From Halomicrobium katesii DSM 19301 (lineage in GTDB: Archaea; Halobacteriota; Halobacteria; Halobacteriales; Haloarculaceae): a DNA stretch of 64,000 nt. The stretch spans positions 242,677 to 306,676 of the forward strand of contig NZ_KB905379.1 in assembly GCF_000379085.1 (NCBI RefSeq), given 5' to 3'. Each line of letters begins with the position of its first letter. The stretch's first letter is position 1. The position numbers and the translations under genes are program-made. This document shows, in pieces, positions 1-8,662 of this stretch. Below the pieces are notes generated by a model. It did not search any database, had not been told where the DNA came from, and saw nothing but the letters and a program-made list of their open reading frames with translations.

Positions 1-1042
1 GAGGTCACGACGGAGACGTTGTACGAGGTCCTCGCCGGCGCCAGCGCCGGCGGGACCTCGATCAACCACGTCTGCGAAACGACTGACGACTCGCCGCACG
101 CCAATACCGTCCGTGGATATCTCACCGATCAGTTCGACCTTGACTCTGTTGAGGCGGTCGGAGACACGCTCCTGCAACGGGATGCTCTTGAAACACTGCC
201 GATCGATCGGTGGAGGTCGTCGCCGACCTCCACCTCGATCCCCTACTACGGCGACGAAGATGAGACAGAGGCGTTGTACTCGTCTCAAGCGAAACGCGGA
301 ACAACGACGTTTCACGCCTATGCAACGCTCTATGCGCGGGGTACGCAACAAACGGTACACGCTGGCGGTTCGCCAGCTGGTCGCTGGCGACACCACCAGC
401 GATGTCCTCGCCGAGTTTCTCGAACTCCTCGACGGCCTTGACCTCGGCGTCAAGGCCGTCTACCTGGATCGCGGATTCTACAATAGCACCTGTCTCAGCC
501 TGCTGTACGCGCACAACTACGCTTTCGCCATGCCGATTGTCAAGTGGGGTGAGACGATTCAGAACGAACTTAGCAGCGGCTGGAGCCGCGAGATCGGACA
601 CGATCTCGCCGGCAAGGTGACGTTCCCTGTGTTCATCGACTGCGTCTACCAGCAAGGACGATACGACGAACACGGGGTGGCGCGTCACGGCTACGCCGCT
701 GACGCGCCGTTTATCGACACACCACGAGATGCACGAGAGCACTACAGCAAGCGCTTCGGCATCGAATCGAGCTACCGATTAGCCAAGCAGAGCCTCGCGT
801 TCACCAGTTCTGAGGATGCTGGTCTGCGACTGGTGATGTTTGTGGTGAGCCTGCTGCTCCAGAACAGCTGGCGGTATCTCCACTGGAGGTACGTGGCGGC
901 GCCCCGCCGCGGGGGGCGCCGCCTCTGGCAGTGGTCATTCACGGAATTCTGTGAGATAGTGCTGCGAGCAGCCTGGACAGCGCTCGGTGTGCGCAGGACA
1001 GTTCCAGCAAACCAACCACTCGACGACCGGTTCTTCCGGTAG
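1..1042 (+). pseudogene. ISH3-like IS transposase, frameshifted, 5' end outside window
   Basis: This is a DDE transposase of the haloarchaeal ISH3 type, judged by pattern. The three expected acidic residues are visible: the Asp of a DPYYGDEDET stretch (about 237-260), the Asp of YLDRGFYN (about 460-485) and the Glu of KRFGIESSYR (about 750-780). The reading frame is broken three times. About one base is missing near 210, one extra C sits in the run 240-243, and one extra G sits in the run 338-341. The open frame then continues to the TAG at 1040-1042. All three changes are in short homopolymers, so decay and sequencing error are both possible. The true start lies before base 1, and no terminal inverted repeat could be identified. 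Confidence 0.85.
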
Positions 1043-1087
1043 CTGTCCGCCGATCAGGACAGTGGTCGTGAGTGGCAACACCGTCGC

Positions 1088-1110
1088 GTCGGCGGCGATT
1101 TGCCGCCGAC
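1088..1110. terminator. Hairpin downstream of the transposase
   Basis: A perfect 9-bp inverted repeat (GTCGGCGGC and GCCGCCGAC) is separated by GATTT, 45 bases after the transposase stop. It could end transcription or belong to the right end of the insertion sequence. No T-tract follows immediately, so the role is uncertain. Confidence 0.35.
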
Positions 1111-1149
1111 AGCGACTCCGAATTACCGAGACTCTCCGTCTGTGTCATT

Positions 1150-1723
1150 TTGAGAACTAATTACGCATCGAAAACGCAGATTCACGCTCTAATGGAGCGA
1201 TTAGAGAGTTCTTGATGTGATCGACTGAGTGTCGGTCGGAGTCGTCGCAGTAGTGACATCAGTCAGTTTCTGTGTCGGTGAATACGGAGTCACTGGCATG
1301 TTTATCGCCGACGTCGGAGTCTACGTGACGTTCCTCGGTGGCGTCGTTCTGTTGCTGGCAGAGCGACGCTCGAACGACGGCCGAACCGCGCCGTGACGGT
1401 GCCGTGATACTCCATCGTGCCAGAGCGAAGATGCCCGATCAAAACGTGTGGAAACGGACCGTCAGACTCTACAGTTCGCCGAGCTTCCGGAGCAGCTGGC
1501 CGCGGTACTCCTCCACCTTTTTCCGCGTCGGGTTTCCTCGCTCGCTTCGCTCACTGCGGGAACCCTCGCGTAAAAACGTGGGTGAAAAAACGCTCGATCT
1601 CACTCCGTTCACGGGTCAGTTCGTTCCCCCGTTCACATCGAGGCCCGCCTTCGGCGCGCCTCGCACCGTTCGATCGAGTGAACCGCCTCGCGGGGGCTCG
1701 GCGGATACAGAGGAAGGAGGGCG
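1150..1723. other. Gene-poor spacer with duplicated gene end
   Basis: No convincing gene lies here. The stretch contains G/C-rich hairpin-prone sequence around 1530-1580 and a second copy of the last 45 bases of the neighbouring CBS-domain gene at 1469-1513. A 32-codon open frame at 1298-1396 has no supporting features and was not called. Confidence 0.6.
1469..1513 (-). repeat. Direct repeat of the 3' end of the CBS-domain gene (copy 1)
   Basis: Bases 1469-1513 match 1724-1768 at 44 of 45 positions, including the stop codon, in the same orientation. On the minus strand both copies encode the C-terminal residues EEYRGQLLRKLGEL followed by TAG. About 210 unrelated bases separate the two copies. 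This suggests a past insertion or unequal recombination at the gene end. Confidence 0.85.
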
Positions 1724-2869
1724 CTACAGCTCGCCGAGCTTCCGGAGCAGCTGGCCGCGGTACTCCTCGTCGGCGCGGACGCCTTTCATCTCCAGGACGT
1801 TACGCTGGAGCTTGTCGAGAGCGACGTTGAACGCCGTGTCGGAGCCGTAGCCCTCGCCGGAGCCGGCGGCCTGGCCCTTGTTGGTCCGCAGACGGATCTG
1901 GCACTGGATCAGGGGCGTGCCACGGAGTTTCTCCTTGTGCTCGTGGAAGCGGACGTGGGCGTGCTGGACCTGCATGTCCTGGTACTTGCTGGCCACGTCG
2001 CCGATCTCCTCGCGGATGTCGTCCCGAGAGATCGTGTTGTCCAGGAGGTTAATGTTGGTGATCTGTACGTCCATATGCTCCTCCTCGGTGAACGTCAGCG
2101 CGCGGAGCACGTCCGTCTTGGTGACGATCCCGGCGACCAGCGAGTCGTCGTGGTCTGGGGTGACGACGAGGCCGGCGAAGTCGTTTTCGAGCATCCGCTC
2201 GACGGCATCTCGAACCGAACCGTCGCGAGAGGTCGTCGCGACGGGGCTGTTCATGATGTCGTAGACCGGCAGATCGAGGACGCGGTCGTTCTCGCCGGAG
2301 CGGTCGCCACGCGTCGCCTTGTTCATGTCTCGAACGACGACGTCGACGATGTCGTGGGTCGTGACCATGCCAGAGAGGTCTCCGTCGTCGTCGAGTACGG
2401 GGATACGAGAGATGCTGTGCTTGCGCAGGAGGTTGATCGCTTGCCCGACGTGGGTCTCCTCGGTGATGGTGACGACGTCTTTGGTGTAGATCTGTTCGAC
2501 GGTGAGGGCATCGAGATTCTCCAGGACGGCTTCGAGAATGTCGTCGCCAGTGACGACCCCCCACAGCGAGCCCCCCTCGAAGACCGGTGCGATCTTCGCA
2601 CCGCCCTCGACGAGGACGCGAGCGACTTCGCGGACGTCGTCGTGGCGTTCGACTTTCGGGGCCGACCGCATCATCGCACCTGCCTTGGCGTTGTCCTCGA
2701 CGTGGGACTGGACCAGCTGCTTCTGGGTAATCACACCGGCGTACGCCCCGTCCTCGGTGATGACGATTCCCTTGGGGTTCTCGCGCTCGAAGATCGAGCG
2801 CACTTTGCCGAGGCGGACATCGGCGTCGAGTTCAACAAAATCACTGGTGGCAATATCAGCTATATTCAT
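1724..2869 (-). CDS. Four-CBS-domain protein with HPF/S30AE-like C-terminal domain
   Basis: The 381-residue protein has four consecutive CBS repeats at roughly residues 8-60, 68-120, 125-180 and 205-262. These ligand-sensing modules usually bind adenine nucleotides or related cofactors. Residues about 275-365 form a basic, amphipathic C-terminal domain resembling the ribosome hibernation factor fold (a VQHAHVRFHEHKEKLRG-like strand pattern), which is an inference from pattern. The ATG at 2869 begins MNIADIATSDFVELDAD, a typical CBS start. An in-frame extension up to 3274 overlaps the neighbouring gene and was rejected. The gene diverges from the lycopene-cyclase-domain gene. Its last 45 bases are duplicated downstream. 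A ribosome-silencing or energy-sensing role is plausible but unproven. Confidence 0.88.
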   Translation of the reverse strand: MNIADIATSDFVELDADVRLGKVRSIFERENPKGIVITEDGAYAGVITQKQLVQSHVEDNAKAGAMMRSAPKVERHDDVREVARVLVEGGAKIAPVFEGGSLWGVVTGDDILEAVLENLDALTVEQIYTKDVVTITEETHVGQAINLLRKHSISRIPVLDDDGDLSGMVTTHDIVDVVVRDMNKATRGDRSGENDRVLDLPVYDIMNSPVATTSRDGSVRDAVERMLENDFAGLVVTPDHDDSLVAGIVTKTDVLRALTFTEEEHMDVQITNINLLDNTISRDDIREEIGDVASKYQDMQVQHAHVRFHEHKEKLRGTPLIQCQIRLRTNKGQAAGSGEGYGSDTAFNVALDKLQRNVLEMKGVRADEEYRGQLLRKLGEL

Positions 2870-2995
2870 CGTACTTCCCACTACAGGGGTTCGACGCCAG
2901 AGGTAATCAAAGTTGGTTCCGGTTCCAGCAGCTGAGAACGCTCGTCGGACTCGCTCACCCCCGGAGTTCATTGTGCCAGCGGCCGAATACCCGGC

Positions 2996-3304
2996 GTGCT
3001 CCCGGATATCACCGTCCTCGGTCCGTACACGTACCTCGCGACAGAGATCGTGTGGGGTCTCGTCGCGGCCGGCCTGCTCTGGTACGCCGACGCGGCCCGG
3101 ACCGCTGTCCGAACGATCGCCGTCCTCTATCCGTTCGCGTACGTCTGGGACTGGTACACGCTGGCAGTCGGCGTGTTCGCGATCCCGATGCGAACCGGCG
3201 TCGAACTGCTCGGAATTCCGATCGAGGAACACGTCTTCATGATCGTCGTCCCCGCGATGGTCGTCGGCGCTCACGAGACACTCGCCCGACTCGACGACGA
3301 CTGA
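2996..3304 (+). CDS. Lycopene-cyclase-domain small membrane protein
   Basis: The 102-residue integral membrane protein has about three hydrophobic segments and the motif GIPIEEHVFMIVVPAMV, which resembles the PxE(E) motif of the CrtYc/CrtYd half-domains of lycopene cyclase. A full archaeal cyclase contains two such halves, so this is a single-domain relative. Haloarchaea make C50 bacterioruberin, and some carry such single-domain proteins, so catalytic activity cannot be assumed. The start is GTG at 2996. An ATG alternative within the first 20 codons is absent. The gene stands alone, divergent from the CBS gene. Confidence 0.75.
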   Translation: MLPDITVLGPYTYLATEIVWGLVAAGLLWYADAARTAVRTIAVLYPFAYVWDWYTLAVGVFAIPMRTGVELLGIPIEEHVFMIVVPAMVVGAHETLARLDDD

Positions 3305-3642
3305 CGCTGCCGGCTGTTTGTCTCCGGGCTGTCGCTACCGAGGGAGTGCTATCGTAACGCGCTTTCACAGACGGTGTGAGGCGCAACCGGCGACGACGGC
3401 GACGGCTCGCCGACCACAGCAACGAGACACCGCAGAGCGACTAATATAGTGTTTCTTAAATATCTAGTTATCGTTGGAAAGTGTTCGCCCCTGTCAGTTG
3501 AACGATTACAGAGCTAGCCGGTGTCAAAGCCAGTGCAAAACCGCTCTACCCACTATTTTGTATGTGAACGGTACCCACGACAACGGGTCCACGCAAAGTA
3601 TTAGTGTGGTGCGGGAGTGTTGACACGTAGATCAGTTGAACC
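3305..3642. other. Intergenic region with promoter-like A/T boxes
   Basis: About 340 bases carry no supportable gene. There are A/T-rich, TATA-like stretches around 3445-3470 (TTCTTAAATATCTAG), 3556-3562 and 3597-3604 (AAGTATTA). The last lies about 40-45 bases before the next start codon and is the best promoter candidate for the gene at 3643. Confidence 0.5.
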
Positions 3643-4128
3643 ATGTCCGATACCCCCACTCCCCACATCGAACTCTACGTCCGGTCGCTCGTTCCGGACG
3701 GTGCCCACGAGCGACAGGCGACCGTCATCGAGCGACTCGAAACGCTGGACCAGAACGACGCGATCGAAGACTTCTCCGTCATCGTCTGGGGCAAGCAGGT
3801 GTCCCGGGAGTCGGCGGCCGCCCACACCGAGGAGGGGCGGTACATCCTCAATCGCGTCGCCGAGTTCAAGCAGTGGGCGCTGTCGAACAACGTCTCGCTG
3901 GAGTCGTTCTACCAGACGACCGAGATCTCTTCGGAGATCACCGACGACTACTCGGCGATGATCCTGCCCGTGATGGGACTGGCCGAGTACGCGGGCGGGG
4001 AACTCCAGCACGTGGCTCCCTGTACGAGTGGTGACGTGGTCCACACGATCATGGACCGACTCGAACGCCTGGAAGCCGGCGAACCACCGGCGATCGAGCA
4101 GGAAGCGAGCAACGCCTCGATCGTCTAG
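3643..4128 (+). CDS. Conserved haloarchaeal protein of unknown function (161 aa)
   Basis: This acidic soluble protein has no membrane segment. It begins MSDTPTPHIELYVRSLVPDG and contains a Trp-rich central part (VIVWGKQV, KQWALSNN) and a late APCTSG motif. I recognise the overall pattern as one recurring in halophilic archaea, sometimes annotated as an HTH-domain protein, but I cannot assign a function. Its TAG stop overlaps the TAG of the opposite-strand HTH-10 regulator through a shared CTAG (4125-4128). The two convergent genes are thus tightly packed and could influence one another through transcript overlap. Confidence 0.75.
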   Translation: MSDTPTPHIELYVRSLVPDGAHERQATVIERLETLDQNDAIEDFSVIVWGKQVSRESAAAHTEEGRYILNRVAEFKQWALSNNVSLESFYQTTEISSEITDDYSAMILPVMGLAEYAGGELQHVAPCTSGDVVHTIMDRLERLEAGEPPAIEQEASNASIV

Positions 4129-4844
4129 AGACTGTCGTCAGCGAACTGTTCGACGGCCTTGCCCTCCGCTCGCTGTAACCGATACTGTACCGTCGATCGC
4201 GGTACGTCCAGTCGCTCGCCCAGTTCGCCGACGGTCGTCTCCCGTGGCGTCCGGTAGTATCCCGCGTCGACGGCCGCCTGCAGCGTTCGGCGCTCCTCGA
4301 CGGTGAGGTCGGCGTCGAAGGCATCGTCGCCGCGCCAGCCGTCGATCCCGCCGACGTGGCCCAGCTCGAGCGTCAGTCCGTCTCTGAGGTTTCGCTCGAT
4401 CGCGTCGTACAGCTCGCCGACCGGCGTCGCTTCCGGCATCAGGACCCGCCAGACGTACTCGTCGCCCGATCGTTCCGCGTCGAACAGCACCCCGTCGCCC
4501 ACGTAGTCGACGGCGAGATACGGGATGGAGTGACAGCGGTCGATCTCCTGGCGGCGCGTGTAGACCAGGCGATGCTCCGGGCCGGCGTCCAGAAGCTGGT
4601 ACTCGCGGGTGGACGAACACCGCTCCATGTCCAGACACTCGTTACAGATCGACTCGTCGAGATAGAGATCGTCGAGCCGGTCGAGCACGTCCGACGGCCC
4701 GACGATGCGGTCGATTCGCCACATCGCGTCCGCGTTGGCGAAACAGGCCTGCGAGCGAGCGGAGAGCGACGGAGTCTCGACGAAGAGGTCCATCAGGTCG
4801 TCTGCGCCCGGCTCGTACTGGACCGTGAACTCGAACTCGCGCAT
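4125..4844 (-). CDS. HTH-10 family transcriptional regulator (bacterio-opsin activator type)
   Basis: The 239-residue protein has an N-terminal sensor-like region and a C-terminal helix-turn-helix of the HTH-10 family (residues about 185-235). In that region the pattern LTVEERRTLQAAVDAGYYRTPRE, then GELGERLDVPRSTVQYRLQRAE, is characteristic. Four cysteines around CNECLDMERCSS could bind metal. I chose the ATG at 4844 (MREFEFTVQYEPG) because related proteins start this way. An upstream in-frame start at 4895 would add 17 residues. It probably acts as a local DNA-binding activator, but its target is not evident. It is convergent with the preceding gene. Confidence 0.88.
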   Translation of the reverse strand: MREFEFTVQYEPGADDLMDLFVETPSLSARSQACFANADAMWRIDRIVGPSDVLDRLDDLYLDESICNECLDMERCSSTREYQLLDAGPEHRLVYTRRQEIDRCHSIPYLAVDYVGDGVLFDAERSGDEYVWRVLMPEATPVGELYDAIERNLRDGLTLELGHVGGIDGWRGDDAFDADLTVEERRTLQAAVDAGYYRTPRETTVGELGERLDVPRSTVQYRLQRAEGKAVEQFADDSL

Positions 4845-4924
4845 ACGCGGAGGTCGATTGGCTATCTCCAAGTGGATTTCGTTCCGAGACGCCAAACGAC
4901 AGCCCAGCAGCGGAGAGACGCGGC

Positions 4925-5281
4925 TCAGACCGTGGTCTGCAGGCGTTCGGCGTAGGGACCGACCGTGTCGTCGTCCAGGAGTGTCTCCACGATCGTCTTC
5001 ACGCCGGCTTCGGCGTCGTAGGCGGGCCGCCCTTTCCCCGTCGCCGACGTGGTCCGCTCGGTCGACAGCAGGTCGTCCGCCGCGAGCGATCCCAGGGCAG
5101 ACACGACCTCCTGTCGTTCGACGCCGCCGAACGAATCACGAGCGACCGTATCGAGCTGGTCCTTGATCGTCTCCGTCACCACGTGGGACTGGACGGGCAT
5201 CTCCCCATCGACGGTCAGTTCGGCGACCGCCAGCAGCACGAACTGTTCGAACGGCCGAAGTGAGCTGATCGTCTCGTCCAT
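4925..5281 (-). CDS. Small winged-helix-like protein (118 aa)
   Basis: The protein begins MDETISSLRPFEQFVLLAVAELTV, followed by helices and a short basic turn (TTSATGKGRPAYDAEAG) compatible with a winged-helix DNA-binding fold such as the C-terminal domain of Orc1/Cdc6 or a PadR-like regulator. This is pattern-based only. The ATG at 5281 was chosen over an upstream in-frame codon at 5494 because the extension is low in acidic residues and lacks structure. No operon partner is evident, and it is the last intact gene before the CRISPR array. Confidence 0.6.
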   Translation of the reverse strand: MDETISSLRPFEQFVLLAVAELTVDGEMPVQSHVVTETIKDQLDTVARDSFGGVERQEVVSALGSLAADDLLSTERTTSATGKGRPAYDAEAGVKTIVETLLDDDTVGPYAERLQTTV

Positions 5282-5561
5282 GTGGACACACTCTCGCGGG
5301 CGGCGTATGAAGCTATTGGGACCGTCGATATCGTGCGTGAAAAATTGTGACACAGGGGGCGCACCGCCGTCCAGTGGTGGTTTCTCGAAGCGGTGCCGTC
5401 TATCGACGCGGGTAGATTCCAGACCGGCGAAAGAACCGTCACGCTCGTCGTTGCGAGAAATCAGAGAATGGGTTAGGGCGGCATCAGACCACACCTCGCC
5501 GGTTCCCTTCGGTCGCGAATTCGGGCGGTATACAGCTTCTTACGGGACTCTGTGAGAAACC
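5282..5561. other. Intergenic region without a supportable gene
   Basis: This stretch separates the small winged-helix-like gene from the integrase fragment. A possible promoter for the minus-strand gene lies in the first 50 bases. I see nothing else convincing. Confidence 0.45.
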
Positions 5562-5702
5562 ATGACGACCAACGAAAATGATCTCGAACCGATAGAACCG
5601 ACAACTGCGCGCGACATCTACCTCGACCACAAGCAGACCGAATGTGCGGCTCTATTGAATCGCCATAGGGCAGTCGATTCTATCGGGATAGACGATCAAT
5701 AG
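5562..5702 (+). pseudogene. N-terminal remnant of a tyrosine-recombinase (integrase) gene
   Basis: A 46-codon open frame starts MTTNENDLEPIEPTTARDIY and continues LDHKQTECA. This is the recognisable N-terminal signature of haloarchaeal phage-type integrases (LEPI..P..A...YL.H). After about 28 residues the resemblance ends and a stop follows at 5700-5702, so the core-binding and catalytic domains are gone. It sits about 200 bases from the trailer end of the CRISPR array. I read it as a scar of an integrated element, not a working protein. Confidence 0.55.
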
Positions 5703-5909
5703 TCGGATTTTGACCGGGAGAGCAGTTGACCAGCTGGGGAGTATATCAACGTCACCTGCGATCTGATCGTGTCGATGTCGATTTCCGTGAACGAAATCAA
5801 TCGGATCAGGCCATCGAACACCGGAAAATCGACACTACCCCGACGCTGTCTAGTGATTCAATGGAGCCGAAACCACCGAAGCGTTGCCGCTCGTCGCCAT
5901 GACATTGCT

Positions 5910-8307
5910 ACTTCAACCGCCCAAGGGTCCGTCTGAAACACCGGGAGATACTGGCGGGTGGATGACTTGTCCGTGCTTCAACCGCCCAAGGGTCCGTCTG
6001 AAACCCGACGAGACGGCCGACGACCGGGGCGAGTGGGGCGCTTCAACCGCCCAAGGGTCCGTCTGAAACGTACGGTTGTCTGCATCTGTTCCAGTCGCCC
6101 CTCGCTTCAACCGCCCAAGGGTCCGTCTGAAACCGGGGGAGGACATGGCTGTCTGGCATGTCGGATGCGCTTCAACCGCCCAAGGGTCCGTCTGAAACGA
6201 GGTTTCGCCAGCGACCGAGGGCACACTCTCGTCAGCTTCAACCGCCCAAGGGTCCGTCTGAAACGGTCGATTCTCGGTTTAGAGAGTATCGAGACGACGG
6301 CGCTTCAACCGCCCAAGGGTCCGTCTGAAACTGAACGAATCGCAACGGCACATCCCGGCGATGTTGAGGCTTCAACCGCCCAAGGGTCCGTCTGAAACCC
6401 AGCCTCTCGGTCTGTGCCGAGTCGGGCCACGACCGGCTTCAACCGCCCAAGGGTCCGTCTGAAACGAAGATCGGGAAAAGGACAAGTCCGTTCTTGGACT
6501 TGCTTCAACCGCCCAAGGGTCCGTCTGAAACGTGCATCTACGCGATGAGGTGGCGGATCAGGATCTTGCTTCAACCGCCCAAGGGTCCGTCTGAAACTCC
6601 AGTCGTTGCTCAGGTCTCGCCAGCACTCGGTGTGCTTCAACCGCCCAAGGGTCCGTCTGAAACGGACGAAGCCGAACACGGCCCGTACGCGAAGCGCGGC
6701 TTCAACCGCCCAAGGGTCCGTCTGAAACGATGGCAACCTCCTCGTGCATCGGGATCTCGTCGAGCTTCAACCGCCCAAGGGTCCGTCTGAAACGTTGAGT
6801 GTACCCAATGCTAGGACCAGACGACCACGCTTCAACCGCCCAAGGGTCCGTCTGAAACTCGACGGATCGGAAGTCGCGACAAAGACGGCGAGCGCGCTTC
6901 AACCGCCCAAGGGTCCGTCTGAAACCGGCCAGCAGGACCAACGCTCCGACATCTCCGGTCTGCTTCAACCGCCCAAGGGTCCGTCTGAAACGTCCGAGCT
7001 GATCGCGCTCGTCCGGCACGCTGACATGGCTTCAACCGCCCAAGGGTCCGTCTGAAACGAGCTTGACCGCAAACCCGACGGCGTCGGCTGTCGCTTCAAC
7101 CGCCCAAGGGTCCGTCTGAAACCCGTTCGTCACGCATTAGCGGGATTACCGGTGTAGCTTCAACCGCCCAAGGGTCCGTCTGAAACAGCGGCTCAGAGAC
7201 GACATCTCAGGCAGAGGGTATTGCTTCAACCGCCCAAGGGTCCGTCTGAAACTCCTCGGATTCGTTTCGTCCACCGTTATTGGTACCGGCTTCAACCGCC
7301 CAAGGGTCCGTCTGAAACAAGCCGAGTGCCGACCCTTCGACGGGAATACCAGTTGCTTCAACCGCCCAAGGGTCCGTCTGAAACACGCGCAGCGGCGGAC
7401 TCGACAGCGCGAACTTAGAGCGCTTCAACCGCCCAAGGGTCCGTCTGAAACATAGTCAAAGCAACAGCTAGGACGACGTAGCGCGTCGCTTCAACCGCCC
7501 AAGGGTCCGTCTGAAACGCCGGACACCCTTGGGTAACGGAGGGAGTCACGATGCCTGCTTCAACCGCCCAAGGGTCCGTCTGAAACCGTCCTCGAAGGAG
7601 TCCTTACCGCCCTCGGTTTCGAGCTTCAACCGCCCAAGGGTCCGTCTGAAACCTTGAGGGCCGACTCATCCACCGACTTGCCGCCGTGCTTCAACCGCCC
7701 AAGGGTCCGTCTGAAACGAGAACTTAGTCGGAGTGTGTGAGCGGTGCCATAAGCTTCAACCGCCCAAGGGTCCGTCTGAAACCCGGCCATCGCCCGCTGG
7801 AAGTACTCCCGGTTGCCAGCTTCAACCGCCCAAGGGTCCGTCTGAAACGAGTCGATGGTCGTCCACTGGCTCCGATATCTGTCGCTTCAACCGCCCAAGG
7901 GTCCGTCTGAAACTTGGTCGACCCACCCCTCTGACAGATCGCAATGGTGGCTTCAACCGCCCAAGGGTCCGTCTGAAACGCGATTACGACGCAAGCGGAC
8001 AGGACGCCGAGGAACTGCTTCAACCGCCCAAGGGTCCGTCTGAAACTCGTGGTCCAGATCGAACAGGATCGACGGGCCGGGGCTTCAACCGCCCAAGGGT
8101 CCGTCTGAAACGTAGGCGATCGCCCGAAACTCGGCCCGCGTCAGTTCGCTTCAACCGCCCAAGGGTCCGTCTGAAACCACCGACGGCGACGCGGAGACGT
8201 ACTCGATCCAACAGCTTCAACCGCCCAAGGGTCCGTCTGAAACTCGTCCTCGCCGCCGGAGCCATACGAGCCGTCCTGCTTCAACCGCCCAAGGGTCCGT
8301 CTGAAAC
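5910..8307 (-). CRISPR. CRISPR array: 37 repeats, 36 spacers, no cas genes nearby
   Basis: The array has 37 copies of a 30-bp repeat, which on the plus strand begins GCTTCAACCGCCC and ends CCGTCTGAAAC. They are separated by 36 unique spacers of 34-37 bases plus one of 39 (7518-7556). Every repeat is identical except the first at 5910, whose first base is A instead of G. Read on the minus strand the repeat starts GTTTCAGACGG and ends GGTTGAAGC, so processing would leave the 8-base handle GTTGAAGC seen in haloarchaeal type I-B crRNAs. The array is therefore transcribed leftward, with the degenerate repeat at its trailer end. No cas gene lies anywhere in the window. Effector proteins would have to be encoded elsewhere in the genome. 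Confidence 0.97.
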
Positions 8308-8400
8308 CATGGCCGATTTGGAGGCCATAGCGGCTATCCTGCCGGAACTCACTTTACTATTTCCGTCGACCCGCAATAACCCCTGAACCCCTGGGGGGTC
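8308..8400 (-). promoter_or_regulatory. Probable CRISPR leader and promoter
   Basis: This is the repeat-adjacent stretch at the inferred 5' end of the array. On the minus strand it holds an A/T-rich box (GGAAATAGTAAAG, about 8347-8359), 40-50 bases before the first transcribed repeat. The first 37 bases next to the repeat could also be read as an unfinished spacer without a second repeat. The leader call rests on repeat polarity and the degenerate repeat at the opposite end. Confidence 0.6.
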
Positions 8401-8617
8401 GATGGAACGAGGCCGGCGACGTGGCCGAATCGCTTGCGACGGCGTCGGCGAGCGGCCCGTCGACGAGAGAATCGATCTTCCAGTCACGCTCTCCGTGGGT
8501 ACATTCGCACCACTTACCGAGCCTCATAAACCACGTCTTGACCGGATCGACTACCCTGTGAGTGACGTAGAGACTCTGCAACACGGTGGAACAGTGCGTG
8601 ACCTCCGGAAAGTGCAA
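8357..8617 (-). CDS. Possible small gene or gene remnant upstream of CRISPR leader
   Basis: An 86-codon open frame has a non-random middle part (YVTHRVVDPVKTWFMRLGKW, then CECTHGERDWKIDSLVDG) with cysteine and histidine residues, but no good start codon. A TAG stop sits about ten codons before the first usable TTG (8617). The end overlaps the putative leader. I do not recognise the family. It may be a decayed fragment of a mobile-element protein. Confidence 0.3.
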   Translation of the reverse strand: MHFPEVTHCSTVLQSLYVTHRVVDPVKTWFMRLGKWCECTHGERDWKIDSLVDGPLADAVASDSATSPASFHRPPRGSGVIAGRRK

Positions 8618-8662
8618 ACCCGTATCGAATTGTTCGGTAGCAACAATCTACAATGATCCGTC

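Noticed and set aside
1298-1396. 32-codon frame MFIADVGVYVTFLGGVVLLL near the CBS gene
   Set aside because: It has one hydrophobic stretch but no promoter, no neighbour coupling and a charged end resembling random frame; too weak to call.
5703-5909. CRISPR leader on the left side of the array
   Set aside because: The repeat polarity (handle GTTGAAGC on the minus strand) and the degenerate repeat at 5910 mark the left side as the trailer end.
5958-6395. Open frames running through the CRISPR array (for example repeats of RFNRPRVRLKR)
   Set aside because: They are produced by translating the repeat itself; the region is an array, not a gene.
8402-8656. 84-codon plus-strand frame next to the CRISPR leader
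   Set aside because: It overlaps the more protein-like minus-strand frame and has no recognisable motif.
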